This document shows, in pieces, positions 55,778 through 64,000 of a stretch of 64,000 nt of DNA; the first letter of the stretch is position 1; the number at the start of each line of letters is the position of its first letter. The position numbers were made by a program, and so were the translations under genes. The notes under the pieces are model-generated. The model searched no databases. It was not told where the DNA came from and was given only the letters and a program-made list of their open reading frames with translations. Location of the stretch: positions 1-64,000 of the forward strand of contig CALVYQ010000004.1 of the NCBI GenBank assembly GCA_944372335.1, given 5' to 3'. The DNA is from an uncultured Clostridia bacterium (GTDB lineage: Bacteria; Bacillota; Clostridia; Christensenellales; UBA1242).

Positions 55778-57685
55778 ATGTCAAAACGAATAACCTTTGG
55801 AATTTTAATGATTGTGTTTTTTAGCACAATCTTTTTTCCTATTAAGTTTCAAGAAGCACACGCCATATCAATAAAAGATAGTAATATTGTCTATAACAGT
55901 ATTGATAAAATTATTGTTATTGACGAAAGCAAAGTGCTAAATATCACTGAAAAAATCACACTTACCTATAAACAATCAGGGATAAATGTTGGGCTTGCAA
56001 GGCATATATCAAGAATGAATAATGTTACACGCATAGTTGATGGCAAAAGAATTTCTAAAACATATATTCATAATTTGAAATTAAATAGCGTTACCATGAA
56101 TGGAGAAACAGAATATGGCTTTGTCGAGAGAGATGGTGACTATTTTGTCATTAATATTGGTGCAGATGGCGACTATAAAAGTGAAGGACAATATGTCTAT
56201 GAAATCAATTATACCTATGATTTAGGCGAAGATTTCATCTCCTCTTTTGATGATTTTACCTTTGACTTGATGGATTATGATTATTTAACTTCTGTAGAAA
56301 ACTTTTCAGCCACAATAATTTTACCAAATTTAGTTGATGATATAGCTAATAACATATCCTTTAGAACAAATGATTTTGAAGGGTTGGGTGCTGAAGCGGT
56401 TAATTTGAAGATTGACAGCGAGATAGGCGAAGATGGACGGTCAAGAAGCACTATAAGTCTTGGTATGCAAAACATTCCAGCACAGACTGGGCTCACAATT
56501 CAGCTTATACTTCCAAATAACTACTTTAACGCCAAGTTTGTTCCTCACCCTCTTTATTATGTCACCATCGCCGTTTCAATAGTTGCTGTAATTGGTATTA
56601 TTTTACTTTTATTTTCTCATAAATTTCATAAAAAAGAAGTTGTCACGGTGGAATTTTATCCGCCAAAGAATTGTTCTGCAATTGATGTTGCTAAGATATA
56701 TCGTGGTAAGGTAAAAGCAAAGGACTTCACTGCTTTGATACTTGAATGGGCAAGCAAGAAACTGATAAAGATTGAACTTATTGATAAAAATACTGTAAAA
56801 CTCATAAAATTGCAAGACTTTCCAAAGGAAAATAATATTCCAATTGAGTTGATATCAGGCAAGATAAACGAGTCTAACCTTTTTGATGCTTTCTTTTCCA
56901 AAGGCAATGTTTTTATAGCAAGAAAGAATAAAGCAATTAAAAATCCAAAACTTAGCAAAGCGTCTAGGAGCATCTATAAGCAAGATGAGGAGATAAAAAA
57001 GAAAAGCCTTATTTTGAAAACGGTGATTTCCTTATTAGCACTCTTGCCAATCCTATTTCATATAATCTGGTATAATGTGGTTATCAGTGCCAATTTTACT
57101 TACTTCATGGTGCTTATCTTTCCTGTGATTGCTTTAATTGTTCTGGTGTATTCCACAATTCCTTGGTGGTTCAAACTTTTTTGGTGTAGCTTTTTTGGTG
57201 GACTTCCGCTTGGTATGATGCTTTCCTTTATCATTATCCCGTATGATTTTTTGTATCTTGCAATAATAACCGCATTAATTTTGATTGTTGGATTCTGTCT
57301 CACTCCTCTTGTCAAAGTTTTTACCGAATTTGAACGCTCAATGAGGGGCAAGGTGATTGGCTTTAAAAACTTTTTGAAGGTTGCAGAACTAGACAAGTTG
57401 AATGCACTTGTTCAAGAGGATCCTGAGTATTTTTATCACATCTTGCCATATTGCTATATCTTCAATTTGACGGATAAAATGGAGGAAAAGTTTAAAGCTT
57501 TAGAAATAGAAAAACCGGATTATCTTAATGGTATCAGCACTGTTGTTGTAGGTAGAGCTATACGAGGTGCTATCACTCATAAAATATCGAGCTTTTCAAC
57601 GTCATCATCTTCGTTTAGAGGCGGCGGAGGAAGGCGTGGTTCATCTGGCGGTGGAGCTGGAGGTGGCGGTGCACGAGGACGCTAG
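55778..57685 (+). CDS. DUF2207-family membrane protein
   Basis: The 635 residues have a signal peptide, an extracellular DUF2207 domain (about 30-250), a first membrane helix near 263-285, a cytoplasmic domain, three or four further helices at about 410-510 and a C-terminal tail of almost only Gly, Ser and Arg (RGGGGRRGSSGGG). That tail is a hallmark of this family, whose function is unknown. AGGAGG precedes the ATG. Its TAG stop overlaps the TAG of the convergent gene in the shared CTAG at 57682-57685. Confidence 0.88.
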   Translation: MSKRITFGILMIVFFSTIFFPIKFQEAHAISIKDSNIVYNSIDKIIVIDESKVLNITEKITLTYKQSGINVGLARHISRMNNVTRIVDGKRISKTYIHNLKLNSVTMNGETEYGFVERDGDYFVINIGADGDYKSEGQYVYEINYTYDLGEDFISSFDDFTFDLMDYDYLTSVENFSATIILPNLVDDIANNISFRTNDFEGLGAEAVNLKIDSEIGEDGRSRSTISLGMQNIPAQTGLTIQLILPNNYFNAKFVPHPLYYVTIAVSIVAVIGIILLLFSHKFHKKEVVTVEFYPPKNCSAIDVAKIYRGKVKAKDFTALILEWASKKLIKIELIDKNTVKLIKLQDFPKENNIPIELISGKINESNLFDAFFSKGNVFIARKNKAIKNPKLSKASRSIYKQDEEIKKKSLILKTVISLLALLPILFHIIWYNVVISANFTYFMVLIFPVIALIVLVYSTIPWWFKLFWCSFFGGLPLGMMLSFIIIPYDFLYLAIITALILIVGFCLTPLVKVFTEFERSMRGKVIGFKNFLKVAELDKLNALVQEDPEYFYHILPYCYIFNLTDKMEEKFKALEIEKPDYLNGISTVVVGRAIRGAITHKISSFSTSSSSFRGGGGRRGSSGGGAGGGGARGR

Positions 57686-58305
57686 ATAACTAAAATCACT
57701 TTTCCGTTGAGCAGATAAAGCAAAAGTGTTTCTGTCAAATTTAGTATTAACAAAACTAAAAGTCCAAAGAGTAAATATAGCAATCTGTTGCAGTCAGTGT
57801 TTCCATAGCGTTTGCAATTGCCATTAATTTTGCTTAAAATTAGATAGAACATAATAAGCACAAAAAGCGTCAAAAGTTGGCAAGGTAAGATGATGACTAT
57901 TGCGGTTAAACTTCCGCCTAGGCCGTAGAGTATGAAAATTAAAGCAAAGTTTAAGCCAAAAAGATACCCTCTATAGACAATTAAAATTTCAGCAATTGGA
58001 AAAAGAATTGGAACAAAGGATACTCCAAATAAAATAATTGCGTTGACAGAAAGTGACAGCATACGAGAGAAAAATGCTGATGACGAGCCAACAAGTCCAT
58101 TTTTGAAATCGTCCAGACTTATCTCTTGCAGGCGAGATAAACTTTCGCTGTTAGAGTGTTTTATTGCGACAAAAATTCCAGCGGATATTGCAATAATAAC
58201 CAACATAAGCGTTAGAATAAATTTTCCTCTATTTTCTTTCAATGTGCGAGAGCAGGAAAAACGTAGTCCGTTTATAAAAGAATGCGATTTATACGATTTT
58301 AACAT
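57682..58305 (-). CDS. SpoIIM-like integral membrane protein
   Basis: The product, 207 residues from ATG 58305, has five or six hydrophobic helices. The arrangement resembles SpoIIM: a basic N-terminus, helix with AISAGIFVAIK, an extracytoplasmic stretch, then FPIAEILIVYRGYLFGLNFALIFILYGLGGSL and the ILPCQLLTLFV helix. No Shine-Dalgarno sequence is visible; TAATAT lies eight bases upstream of the ATG. Family assignment is by pattern only. If right, the protein may act in engulfment or more general envelope remodelling. Confidence 0.55.
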   Translation of the reverse strand: MLKSYKSHSFINGLRFSCSRTLKENRGKFILTLMLVIIAISAGIFVAIKHSNSESLSRLQEISLDDFKNGLVGSSSAFFSRMLSLSVNAIILFGVSFVPILFPIAEILIVYRGYLFGLNFALIFILYGLGGSLTAIVIILPCQLLTLFVLIMFYLILSKINGNCKRYGNTDCNRLLYLLFGLLVLLILNLTETLLLYLLNGKVILVI

Positions 58306-58375
58306 AGATAATAATATTAAAAATAATGACAAAAAAGAACATTTTTCCTATAATTGATATAAAATATATATTTGT

Positions 58376-58404
58376 TTGACTTTTTTGCTGGCAAGATGTA
58401 AAAT
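58376..58404 (+). promoter_or_regulatory. Promoter of the MBL-fold gene
   Basis: TTGACT (58376-58381), 17-base spacer, TAAAAT (58399-58404). AGAGGTG follows near 58412. The promoter covers an in-frame TTG at 58376, ruling that out as a start. Confidence 0.8.
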
Positions 58405-58423
58405 TCAAGATAGAGGTGACAAA

Positions 58424-59044
58424 ATGAGGCTGATTGGAGATATATATGATAGCAATGTTTTCGTGGAAGCCATAGGAGGGGAAAAATATATTGTTGATGC
58501 TGGCGCTGATTTTAACAAATTAAAACAAGTTATAAAAGATAAAAATGTATCAGCGCTCTTTCTTACGCACGGGCATTTTGACCACTCATATTTTGCAATG
58601 GATTACTCCGAAAATTTAGATATTAAAATTTATGCAAGCGACAAAATTAAGGAATACCTTGAAGATCCGAAAAAGAATTACTCTACCGATTTAGATTGCG
58701 AGCCTATGAAGGTTACCGATTTTTCTAATTTCGTGTTATTACATGGTGATGGAAAAATTGTGATTGGCAAAATGGAGGTTGAATATTACCAATTGGGCGG
58801 GCATAGTAAAAGTGATATGTGCTACTTAATTGGTGAAGATTTGTATGTTGGCGATTTGGTCATTGGCCGTGGTATCGGAAGAATGGATTTATACGGTGGC
58901 GACAAGCAGGAAATGATTAAGAGCTTAAAAAAACTCTCAGCCTTGAAATACACAACAATGCACTGTGGACACGGTGAAGATTTGACTAAAAATATGGCTG
59001 ACAAAGTGATAGCAACCTATTTAAAATTCCTTTCAAGAAATTAA
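58424..59044 (+). CDS. Metallo-beta-lactamase-fold hydrolase
   Basis: The 206-residue protein has the metal-binding HGHFDH motif at about 46-51, a later QLGGHSKSDMCYLIG His and a GDLVIGRG Asp, with MHCGHGE near the C-terminus. This is the glyoxalase II-like layout. The substrate is unknown. ATG 58424 is chosen by the promoter and AGAGGTG site. Cytosolic, monocistronic. Confidence 0.9.
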   Translation: MRLIGDIYDSNVFVEAIGGEKYIVDAGADFNKLKQVIKDKNVSALFLTHGHFDHSYFAMDYSENLDIKIYASDKIKEYLEDPKKNYSTDLDCEPMKVTDFSNFVLLHGDGKIVIGKMEVEYYQLGGHSKSDMCYLIGEDLYVGDLVIGRGIGRMDLYGGDKQEMIKSLKKLSALKYTTMHCGHGEDLTKNMADKVIATYLKFLSRN

Positions 59045-59281
59045 ATTTATATAAAATAGTTAAAAATGTAAGAATTTGTTTTTAATAGACAAGTTCTTTT
59101 TTTTGCTAATTGCATAAATATTTTTAATTTATATAAAATAAATAATAAATTTATTATAAAAATTCTTTAATTTTATTTTGTAAAATCAAATAAATAATTT
59201 ATAATAATATGGTCATAAAGTATGATTATTTTTTCAAAATATTTCTAAAATATAACAATTTATAAAAAGTCGGAGGTAGTA

Positions 59282-60043
59282 GAGAAAAAAATATTGATAG
59301 CTCTCTTTGCTTTTATGTTGATTGGTTCAACAATTGCTGGCGGAGTTGTGCTTTATGATAATATTAGTGTAAGTGCTCCTGACAGCAATGTGTCAAAAAG
59401 CGCACCAACAAATGATGACCTTTGGACGGACAGGGGAAACTATGCAACAAGTTTCGCAGGTGGTGATGGGCAATCAGAGGCAACTGCATACCAGATAGCA
59501 ACCGCTGAACAACTTGCAAGACTTGCGTATTTAATAAATTCTTCGTCAAATTCTACTTATAATGACCTTTACTATGTTCAAACAGCGGACATAGATTTAT
59601 CAGCCCACTATTGGGATCCAATTGGAAATTATGGCAGCAGTTCGTATTATTTTAGAGGAAATTATAATGGTGGTGAATTAAATCAGATAGATAGCACATA
59701 TCTAATAAATTGGACTCAATCAATGCCTACATTTGGCACAACTTCGCTTAAAGGAGAAGAGCATGATAATACGGCGTATATGTTTGTATCCTCTATCGAA
59801 GATATTGAAACAGTGACAGGGGATAGAAAGGTTAAATTTTCCGATTTTGCGTATGACTTTATGGTTAATTATCGAGGTTCTGTTCCAATATGCTGGACAC
59901 GAGATTTGGGGTCAAACTACAATAACATTCTTTGCTTAAATGAAAATGGAGATATAACGCAGAGAAAGCCAAATCTTACAGTAAATCAACTTGGGGTGCA
60001 ATTCACAATTAAAATATCAGAATATGCGTGTGTGGAGAGATAA
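59282..60043 (+). pseudogene. Decayed paralogue of the 23791 surface protein (internal deletion, start lost)
   Basis: The N-terminal 125 residues match the start of the 23791 protein (APTNDDLWTD, NYATSFAGGDGQ, YYVQTADIDLSAHYWD). They then jump at about 59674 straight to its C-terminal module (MPTFGTT, VTGDRKVKFSD, TRDLGSNYNNILCLNENG). All GLUG and InlB repeats and the first part of the module are missing, an in-frame loss of about 530 residues. CGGAGG (59271-59276) is intact, but where the ATG should precede AAAAAAATATTG there is GAG. Only TTG 59294 remains, poorly spaced. It may be a pseudogene or a minimally expressed 249-residue protein. Confidence 0.7.
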
Positions 60044-60116
60044 CTTACCAATCTTTTTGTCTATTTGAATTGCAAACTTTTTATTAAAAATATTAGCAAT
60101 AATATTTCCAAATTAT

Positions 60117-60161
60117 ACAAAATATAGCGTATTATTCAATGCATAATACGCTATATTTTGT
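60117..60161. repeat. Intergenic palindrome, family copy D
   Basis: The 35-base core 60122-60156 has arms ATATAGCGTATTAT and ATAATACGCTATAT, perfectly complementary over 14 bases with a seven-base loop. The pairing extends to 60117-60161. Same length and pattern as copies A and B with compensating base changes in the arms. Confidence 0.8.
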
Positions 60162-60197
60162 TTTAATATTTAATTATTGTTAGTTTAGCAAACAATA

Positions 60198-61037
60198 TTA
60201 TTTTGCGAAATACACCATACCATAAGCACCAGGGCCAGCGTGCGTGCCAACTACACAGCCGATGCTGTGATATTCAATCTTGTCTGGGTCAACTTCAAGT
60301 TTATCTTTATATTTTTGCACAAAGTTTTCAATGTTCTTTTTATTTGCTGAGTAGCCAAAGTAGAGTGGATAGGTTTTGTCACGATTTTTAAGGACTTCTT
60401 CAACCATATAGATATTTGCTTGCTCACCACGTTTTTTTGCCTTGTTTACCACTCTTCCGCCTTCAAGAGCGATAATAGGTTTCATATTTAGTACTGTTCC
60501 AAGTGCGGCAGCTGCACCACTTATTCTTCCGCCAAGTCTGAGATATTTCAAGTCGCTTACAACAGCAACAAGCCTTATTTTTCTCTTTAGGCGTTCAAGC
60601 TCGTCAATAACTTCCTGAGGTGTTGGATTTTTTTCTTTTATGTACTTCACAATCTCCATAATTAAAGCACCTTCTGCAAATGTGGTGACTTCGGAATCGC
60701 AAATATATACATTTTTCATTTTTAAAGCCTCAACCGCATTCTTGGCTTGAGCGATTGTTCCTGCAAGATTTGACGAGATGACAATTGTCAAAACGAACCA
60801 ATCTTCCTTATTGCAATATGGAGAAAGGGCAGTTTCAAATTTATATTGATTTGGTTGGCTGGTCTTTGGAATTATGCCGGTTGTTTTCATTTTTTCATAA
60901 AACTCGTCATTTGGCAAGCCTTCTGGGAAAAGCTCTCCTGCAAAGTTTAGTTCGATAGGTAGAATGGTTATATCATTTTCTTTAGCAAAGCTATCTGGCA
61001 TATCAACAGATGCTTCTGTAACAATTTTATACTTCAT
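60198..61037 (-). CDS. DegV family fatty-acid-binding protein
   Basis: Binds fatty acids; in related bacteria DegV/FakB proteins present fatty acid to the FakA kinase. The ATG at 61037 follows GTGAGGAG and gives 279 residues beginning MKYKIVTEASVDMPD, the standard DegV opening. TSQPN near 75-79, RLGGRISGAAA and a C-terminal CVVGTHAGPGAYG are the family lipid/phosphate-binding motifs. The in-frame extension to 61091 has no binding site. Confidence 0.93.
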   Translation of the reverse strand: MKYKIVTEASVDMPDSFAKENDITILPIELNFAGELFPEGLPNDEFYEKMKTTGIIPKTSQPNQYKFETALSPYCNKEDWFVLTIVISSNLAGTIAQAKNAVEALKMKNVYICDSEVTTFAEGALIMEIVKYIKEKNPTPQEVIDELERLKRKIRLVAVVSDLKYLRLGGRISGAAAALGTVLNMKPIIALEGGRVVNKAKKRGEQANIYMVEEVLKNRDKTYPLYFGYSANKKNIENFVQKYKDKLEVDPDKIEYHSIGCVVGTHAGPGAYGMVYFAK

Positions 61038-61134
61038 AAACTCCTCACTTTTATCTATTATGATTATATAAAAAAAGCTTGCATAAAGCAAGCAAAAAAC
61101 AAATAAATTTAAAGAATTTTAAGTTTTTTAAATT

Positions 61135-62799
61135 CTAATTACGTTTAAAAAGTTGGTTGGTAAAGAAATACATTCCAAGCATAAGCACTAGGGTGTAGCA
61201 GATTGAAATAAAGAAATTTCCGCCTGATAAAAATGGAGTGTTAAGGAAACTAATAGATGAGCTTGCTCCACCAAAATACGAGAAGAGGTTGGCGTGTGCG
61301 AAAGGAAATAGTGCATAAACAAAGAAACCACTTAAAAAGGTGTTCATTATAAATCCAACGGCAAAGATACCAAGAGATATGCCAAACATCAACTCAAATT
61401 TTCTTGATATATTCATTAAAAGAATGGTTATAAGAGTGTAAAATACTATCTCAAATTCTATGCAAAGAATTTTGAATAAGATATAAACAATAGGGCTTAT
61501 TATGTATGGTGAGGCCAAATTAAACACCGCAAGTACCGGCGTAAATGTCACGCCATAGATGATATAGCTTATTAAAATTATGAGAATGGAGAAAAATAGA
61601 AGTAGAGAAAAGGAGGCGAGCACAATTGCGAAGAATTTGCCTGCAAAAACAGAATTGAATGAAGTATTTTGTGCAAGCACGACATCTACTTTACCTTTTC
61701 TTCGGTCACGTCCAAAGAGTTTATATGCAAAAAAGATGCTTACAAAGGTTAAAATAAATCCAATGATTGATATGAGGTAATAAGCAAAATCGTAGGCATT
61801 GACACTGCCATTTGCACTATTGAAATTCATAGGTGACAAATAGTTTGTGCAATAAAGGCTGTCTTCTTTAAGTATGTAATTATTGCTGATGATATTTTGT
61901 CTTAACTCTAATTCCTCTTGGCTTTCGTAACCTATATAGTTTGCATAGTTTGGTAAGCTTTGAGATAATAGGAGGAATAACTCGCCTTGCATATTATAGC
62001 TTGCATAAGTGGCAATTCGCTTATAGTTTAAAGCGAGGCTTGCCATATCATAGATGTCTTTAGAATTGTAGTAAACATTATTAAATTCTTGCAAGATGTC
62101 ATTTAGTTTATTTTCAACGCTAACCACATAGTTTACTTCAAGCTCTACTGTTTTATCAGCATCTGTTTGCCAATTGATAACTTCCATACTTAAAAAGTCC
62201 CGGAACAATTGACGATCTTCAAGTAAAATGTCATACATATCTCTAACATTTTCTCTGTTAGTGGTGTAGTATAGGTTGTTATCCAAAAGTTCAGTGAGAT
62301 GTTGTATTGTGGCTAAATCATTTTCTGTAAAATAGAGTGGGCTTTCAAAATCTTTTAAAGATGAAATTCTGCTATAAAAATCGTGAAGTTCAGACTGAAC
62401 ACTGATATCAAATGAATTATTTACAAAGTTATCAGGGTAGCTATCCGGATAGGCGTTATATAGTTGCAAGTTCTCTAAAAATGTTGTGATATTTGTTGTA
62501 AGGTTGTTGTATTGTTCTATTAGAGAAGTATCTCTCTGTCCGTCTATAATTTTTTTGTTTTCTGCAATCTTTTCATCTAGATTTATAATGCTGTCTTCAT
62601 AATTTCCATAGATAAAATCGGCGTAAAGTTCATCGGCGGTTTCGTATTCAAAACTTAAGTTTGTTTGAGGTGTCACGTTTGGATTAAAGCAAAAGCCGGC
62701 TATCACACACGCAACAATGGCAACAAAAATGCCACATAAAGTTATCGGGTTGAGTATTAATCTACGAAAATCGTATCCACAAATTTTGAACAACTTCAT
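61135..62799 (-). CDS. ABC transporter permease with large extracellular domain
   Basis: The 554-residue product has one N-terminal helix (about 17-37), about 300 residues outside the membrane, and six helices from about 335 to 550. This is the layout of ABC-2/ABC-type permeases that pair with a single ATPase. It contains RRKGKVDVVLAQNTSF, a coupling-helix-like segment. The ATG follows AAGGAGA. The ATPase gene lies 90 bases upstream on the same strand. Substrate unknown. Confidence 0.85.
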   Translation of the reverse strand: MKLFKICGYDFRRLILNPITLCGIFVAIVACVIAGFCFNPNVTPQTNLSFEYETADELYADFIYGNYEDSIINLDEKIAENKKIIDGQRDTSLIEQYNNLTTNITTFLENLQLYNAYPDSYPDNFVNNSFDISVQSELHDFYSRISSLKDFESPLYFTENDLATIQHLTELLDNNLYYTTNRENVRDMYDILLEDRQLFRDFLSMEVINWQTDADKTVELEVNYVVSVENKLNDILQEFNNVYYNSKDIYDMASLALNYKRIATYASYNMQGELFLLLSQSLPNYANYIGYESQEELELRQNIISNNYILKEDSLYCTNYLSPMNFNSANGSVNAYDFAYYLISIIGFILTFVSIFFAYKLFGRDRRKGKVDVVLAQNTSFNSVFAGKFFAIVLASFSLLLFFSILIILISYIIYGVTFTPVLAVFNLASPYIISPIVYILFKILCIEFEIVFYTLITILLMNISRKFELMFGISLGIFAVGFIMNTFLSGFFVYALFPFAHANLFSYFGGASSSISFLNTPFLSGGNFFISICYTLVLMLGMYFFTNQLFKRN

Positions 62800-62889
62800 A
62801 ATTTCTCCTTAGCTTATTTTTAATAAAAGTCACTTTTTTTCAAAAAAAATCGTAAAAAATTCGCATTTTTTTATATTTTTTGTCTAATT

Positions 62890-63804
62890 TTAATTTTTAT
62901 TTTTGAAATATGATGATAATTTGTCTAAAGTTTTTTCTTCGCCTTTTTCTTTATGTCCAGCTGAATATATGGTTATCTTTTTTGATTTCAAAAATTTTAA
63001 TAAGTCTTCAAGTTCGTCATCGCTTATTTTTGGTATCAAAACTTTTTGACCCTCCAATAATACCTCTTTGCCTCTCTCTTCTTTTAAGAGTTTTCCTAGA
63101 TAATTTGGTTGCTTTGTTAAAATGAAAGTGTACCTCTTTTGATTAAAATCTTTCCACTTTTCATTTGCTTCGACAGAGGTCACTTCTCTATCATTCATAA
63201 AGATATAGGTATTAACAAAATCAAAAGCCTCTTTATTCGTTCCGGTTAAAAGAAAAGCACAATCTTTTTTTGTTTTTAATATTTTCACCAAAAGTTTTCT
63301 ATCTTCATCGTCTAAATCTAGGAATGGCTCATCGAGAATATATACTTTTGCGTCAACGGCTAGTGCTATAACAAGGGAAAGTTTTTTCTTTTCGCTGTTT
63401 GAAAGAGAATATACTCGGTTGTTCATAACCTCATACATTTTAAACGCTTTCAAAGTTTCAACCACTTTGCCAAGATTGTATTTTCTTTTGAGTCCAAGAA
63501 GATACTTTATATTTTTTAATACAGTTTGAAATTTAAAGAATGTTGGTGGGTGTAGGGAGATGCTGATTTCGTTTTGAAGGTTTCTATTGTTTTTAAGATT
63601 TTCTCCGTTAATAAAGATATCGCCGTTTGTCAATGGGAGAGCACCAGCTATAAGCTTGCATAAACTTGTTTTGCCACTGCCATCGTCTCCTATCACAACA
63701 GCCACTTCGTTATTATGCAAATTAAAAGATACATCTTTGACTAAAAATTTCTTTTTGACAAAGGAAGATATATCTCTTACTTCTAAAATAATTTCATTTT
63801 TCAT
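62890..63804 (-). CDS. ABC transporter ATP-binding protein
   Basis: Drives the adjacent permease. The 304 residues have Walker A GDDGSGKTS at about 39-47, a degenerate signature LSNSEKKKLSL near 137-147 (LSNSE in place of LSGGQ), Walker B VYILDEPFLDL, and about 90 C-terminal residues of accessory domain. A consensus promoter (63811-63839) ends six bases before the ATG, so the message should be leaderless. No Shine-Dalgarno sequence is present. Confidence 0.9.
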   Translation of the reverse strand: MKNEIILEVRDISSFVKKKFLVKDVSFNLHNNEVAVVIGDDGSGKTSLCKLIAGALPLTNGDIFINGENLKNNRNLQNEISISLHPPTFFKFQTVLKNIKYLLGLKRKYNLGKVVETLKAFKMYEVMNNRVYSLSNSEKKKLSLVIALAVDAKVYILDEPFLDLDDEDRKLLVKILKTKKDCAFLLTGTNKEAFDFVNTYIFMNDREVTSVEANEKWKDFNQKRYTFILTKQPNYLGKLLKEERGKEVLLEGQKVLIPKISDDELEDLLKFLKSKKITIYSAGHKEKGEEKTLDKLSSYFKNKN

Positions 63805-63810
63805 GAGGAT

Positions 63811-63839
63811 ATTATAACAAAAAATATAGTATTTGTAAA
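63811..63839 (-). promoter_or_regulatory. Promoter of the ABC transporter operon, leaderless arrangement
   Basis: On the minus strand TTTACA (63839-63834), 17-base spacer, TATAAT (63816-63811), six bases and then the ATG at 63804. The -35 half lies in a palindrome (63824-63853). Confidence 0.8.
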
Positions 63840-63853
63840 GATAAATACCATAT
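63824..63853. repeat. Palindrome overlapping the ABC promoter, possible family copy E
   Basis: ATATAGTATTT (63824-63834) and AAATACCATAT (63843-63853) are inverse with one mismatch around an eight-base centre. Outer ATAT ends match the intergenic palindrome family, but the element is five bases shorter. It could instead be an operator for the promoter it covers. Confidence 0.5.
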
Positions 63854-63897
63854 TATAAATTGATTTTATACATTACTTTTGGCTAAATCAGTCGGTG

Positions 63898-64000
63898 TTA
63901 ATCAAATTGTCAAAGACAAATTCATAGATATTTGGAGCTTGTTGACGCCATTTTTTACAACACTCTTCCGCACTCTGCCTTGTTGGAGCTTTAACTTTGA
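63898..64000 (-). CDS. C-terminal end of an unidentified protein (partial)
   Basis: On the minus strand an open frame enters at base 64000 and ends at TGA (63900-63898). The visible 34 residues read KAPTRQSAEECCKKWRQQAP then NIYEFVFDNLINTD. The composition is plausible for coding sequence, but too little is visible for identification. Confidence 0.45.

Overview
The window is AT-rich chromosomal DNA from a low-GC Gram-positive bacterium (Bacillota). An uncultivated Clostridia-like gut lineage is my inference from gene content and style, not something the sequence proves. Support comes from AGGAG-type ribosome binding sites, an L10-leader attenuator ahead of rplJ-rplL, DnaD/DnaI-type primosome genes, ScpA/ScpB, a PBP5-like carboxypeptidase, the secG-rnr-smpB-ssrA block, tRNAs with encoded CCA, and many lipoprotein or signal-peptide genes. 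The code is standard: UGA is a stop, including the in-frame UGA of the prfB frameshift site.

Layout. 1-5000: end of ftsH, a membrane protein, a coiled-coil protein, rplJ-rplL and a small orphan gene. 5029-9210: a BspA-like LRR fragment protein, gpmI and a DUF378 gene on the minus strand, then an unrecognised 422-residue protein. 9413-17002: dacF, scpA-scpB, a giant InlB-repeat lipoprotein and an M50 protease. 17095-22360: pyk (minus), a small membrane gene, secG, rnr, smpB and tmRNA. 22531-30510: a Glu-rich membrane coiled-coil protein, a GLUG/InlB surface protein, a Ca2+-type P-ATPase and an MFS transporter. 30587-35909: prfB (programmed +1 frameshift), tsaD, pnuC, a U32 peptidase, a membrane protein and ung. 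35955-36664: a tRNA operon (Gly, Cys, Leu) with a long structured leader holding a broken tRNA-Gly copy. 36903-47456: a lipoprotein, an epimerase plus EFR1-type flavodoxin/ferredoxin pair, dnaI/dnaD-like primosome genes (minus), an M1-type metallopeptidase lipoprotein and an SGNH hydrolase behind a poly-G promoter. 47685-51465: a small unknown, an XRE regulator, trpS and a short alaS. 51530-60043: DUF4097, GLUG-type and DUF2207 surface or membrane proteins, a SpoIIM-like protein, an MBL hydrolase and a decayed surface-protein paralogue. 60198-64000: DegV and a two-gene ABC transporter (minus).

How it works together. Most of the window is housekeeping (ribosome, rescue, glycolysis, replication, segregation, wall). 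An envelope inventory is interspersed with it. Three genes (12342, 23791, 59282) share a C-terminal module ending in Tyr-Ala-Cys-Val behind different repeat modules, which suggests module shuffling. The most notable non-coding signals are a nine-G tract inside the spacer of the SGNH-hydrolase promoter (candidate phase variation), a family of about 35-bp palindromes in intergenic gaps, several promoters placed so close to the start codon that the mRNAs should be leaderless, and the structured tRNA-operon leader.
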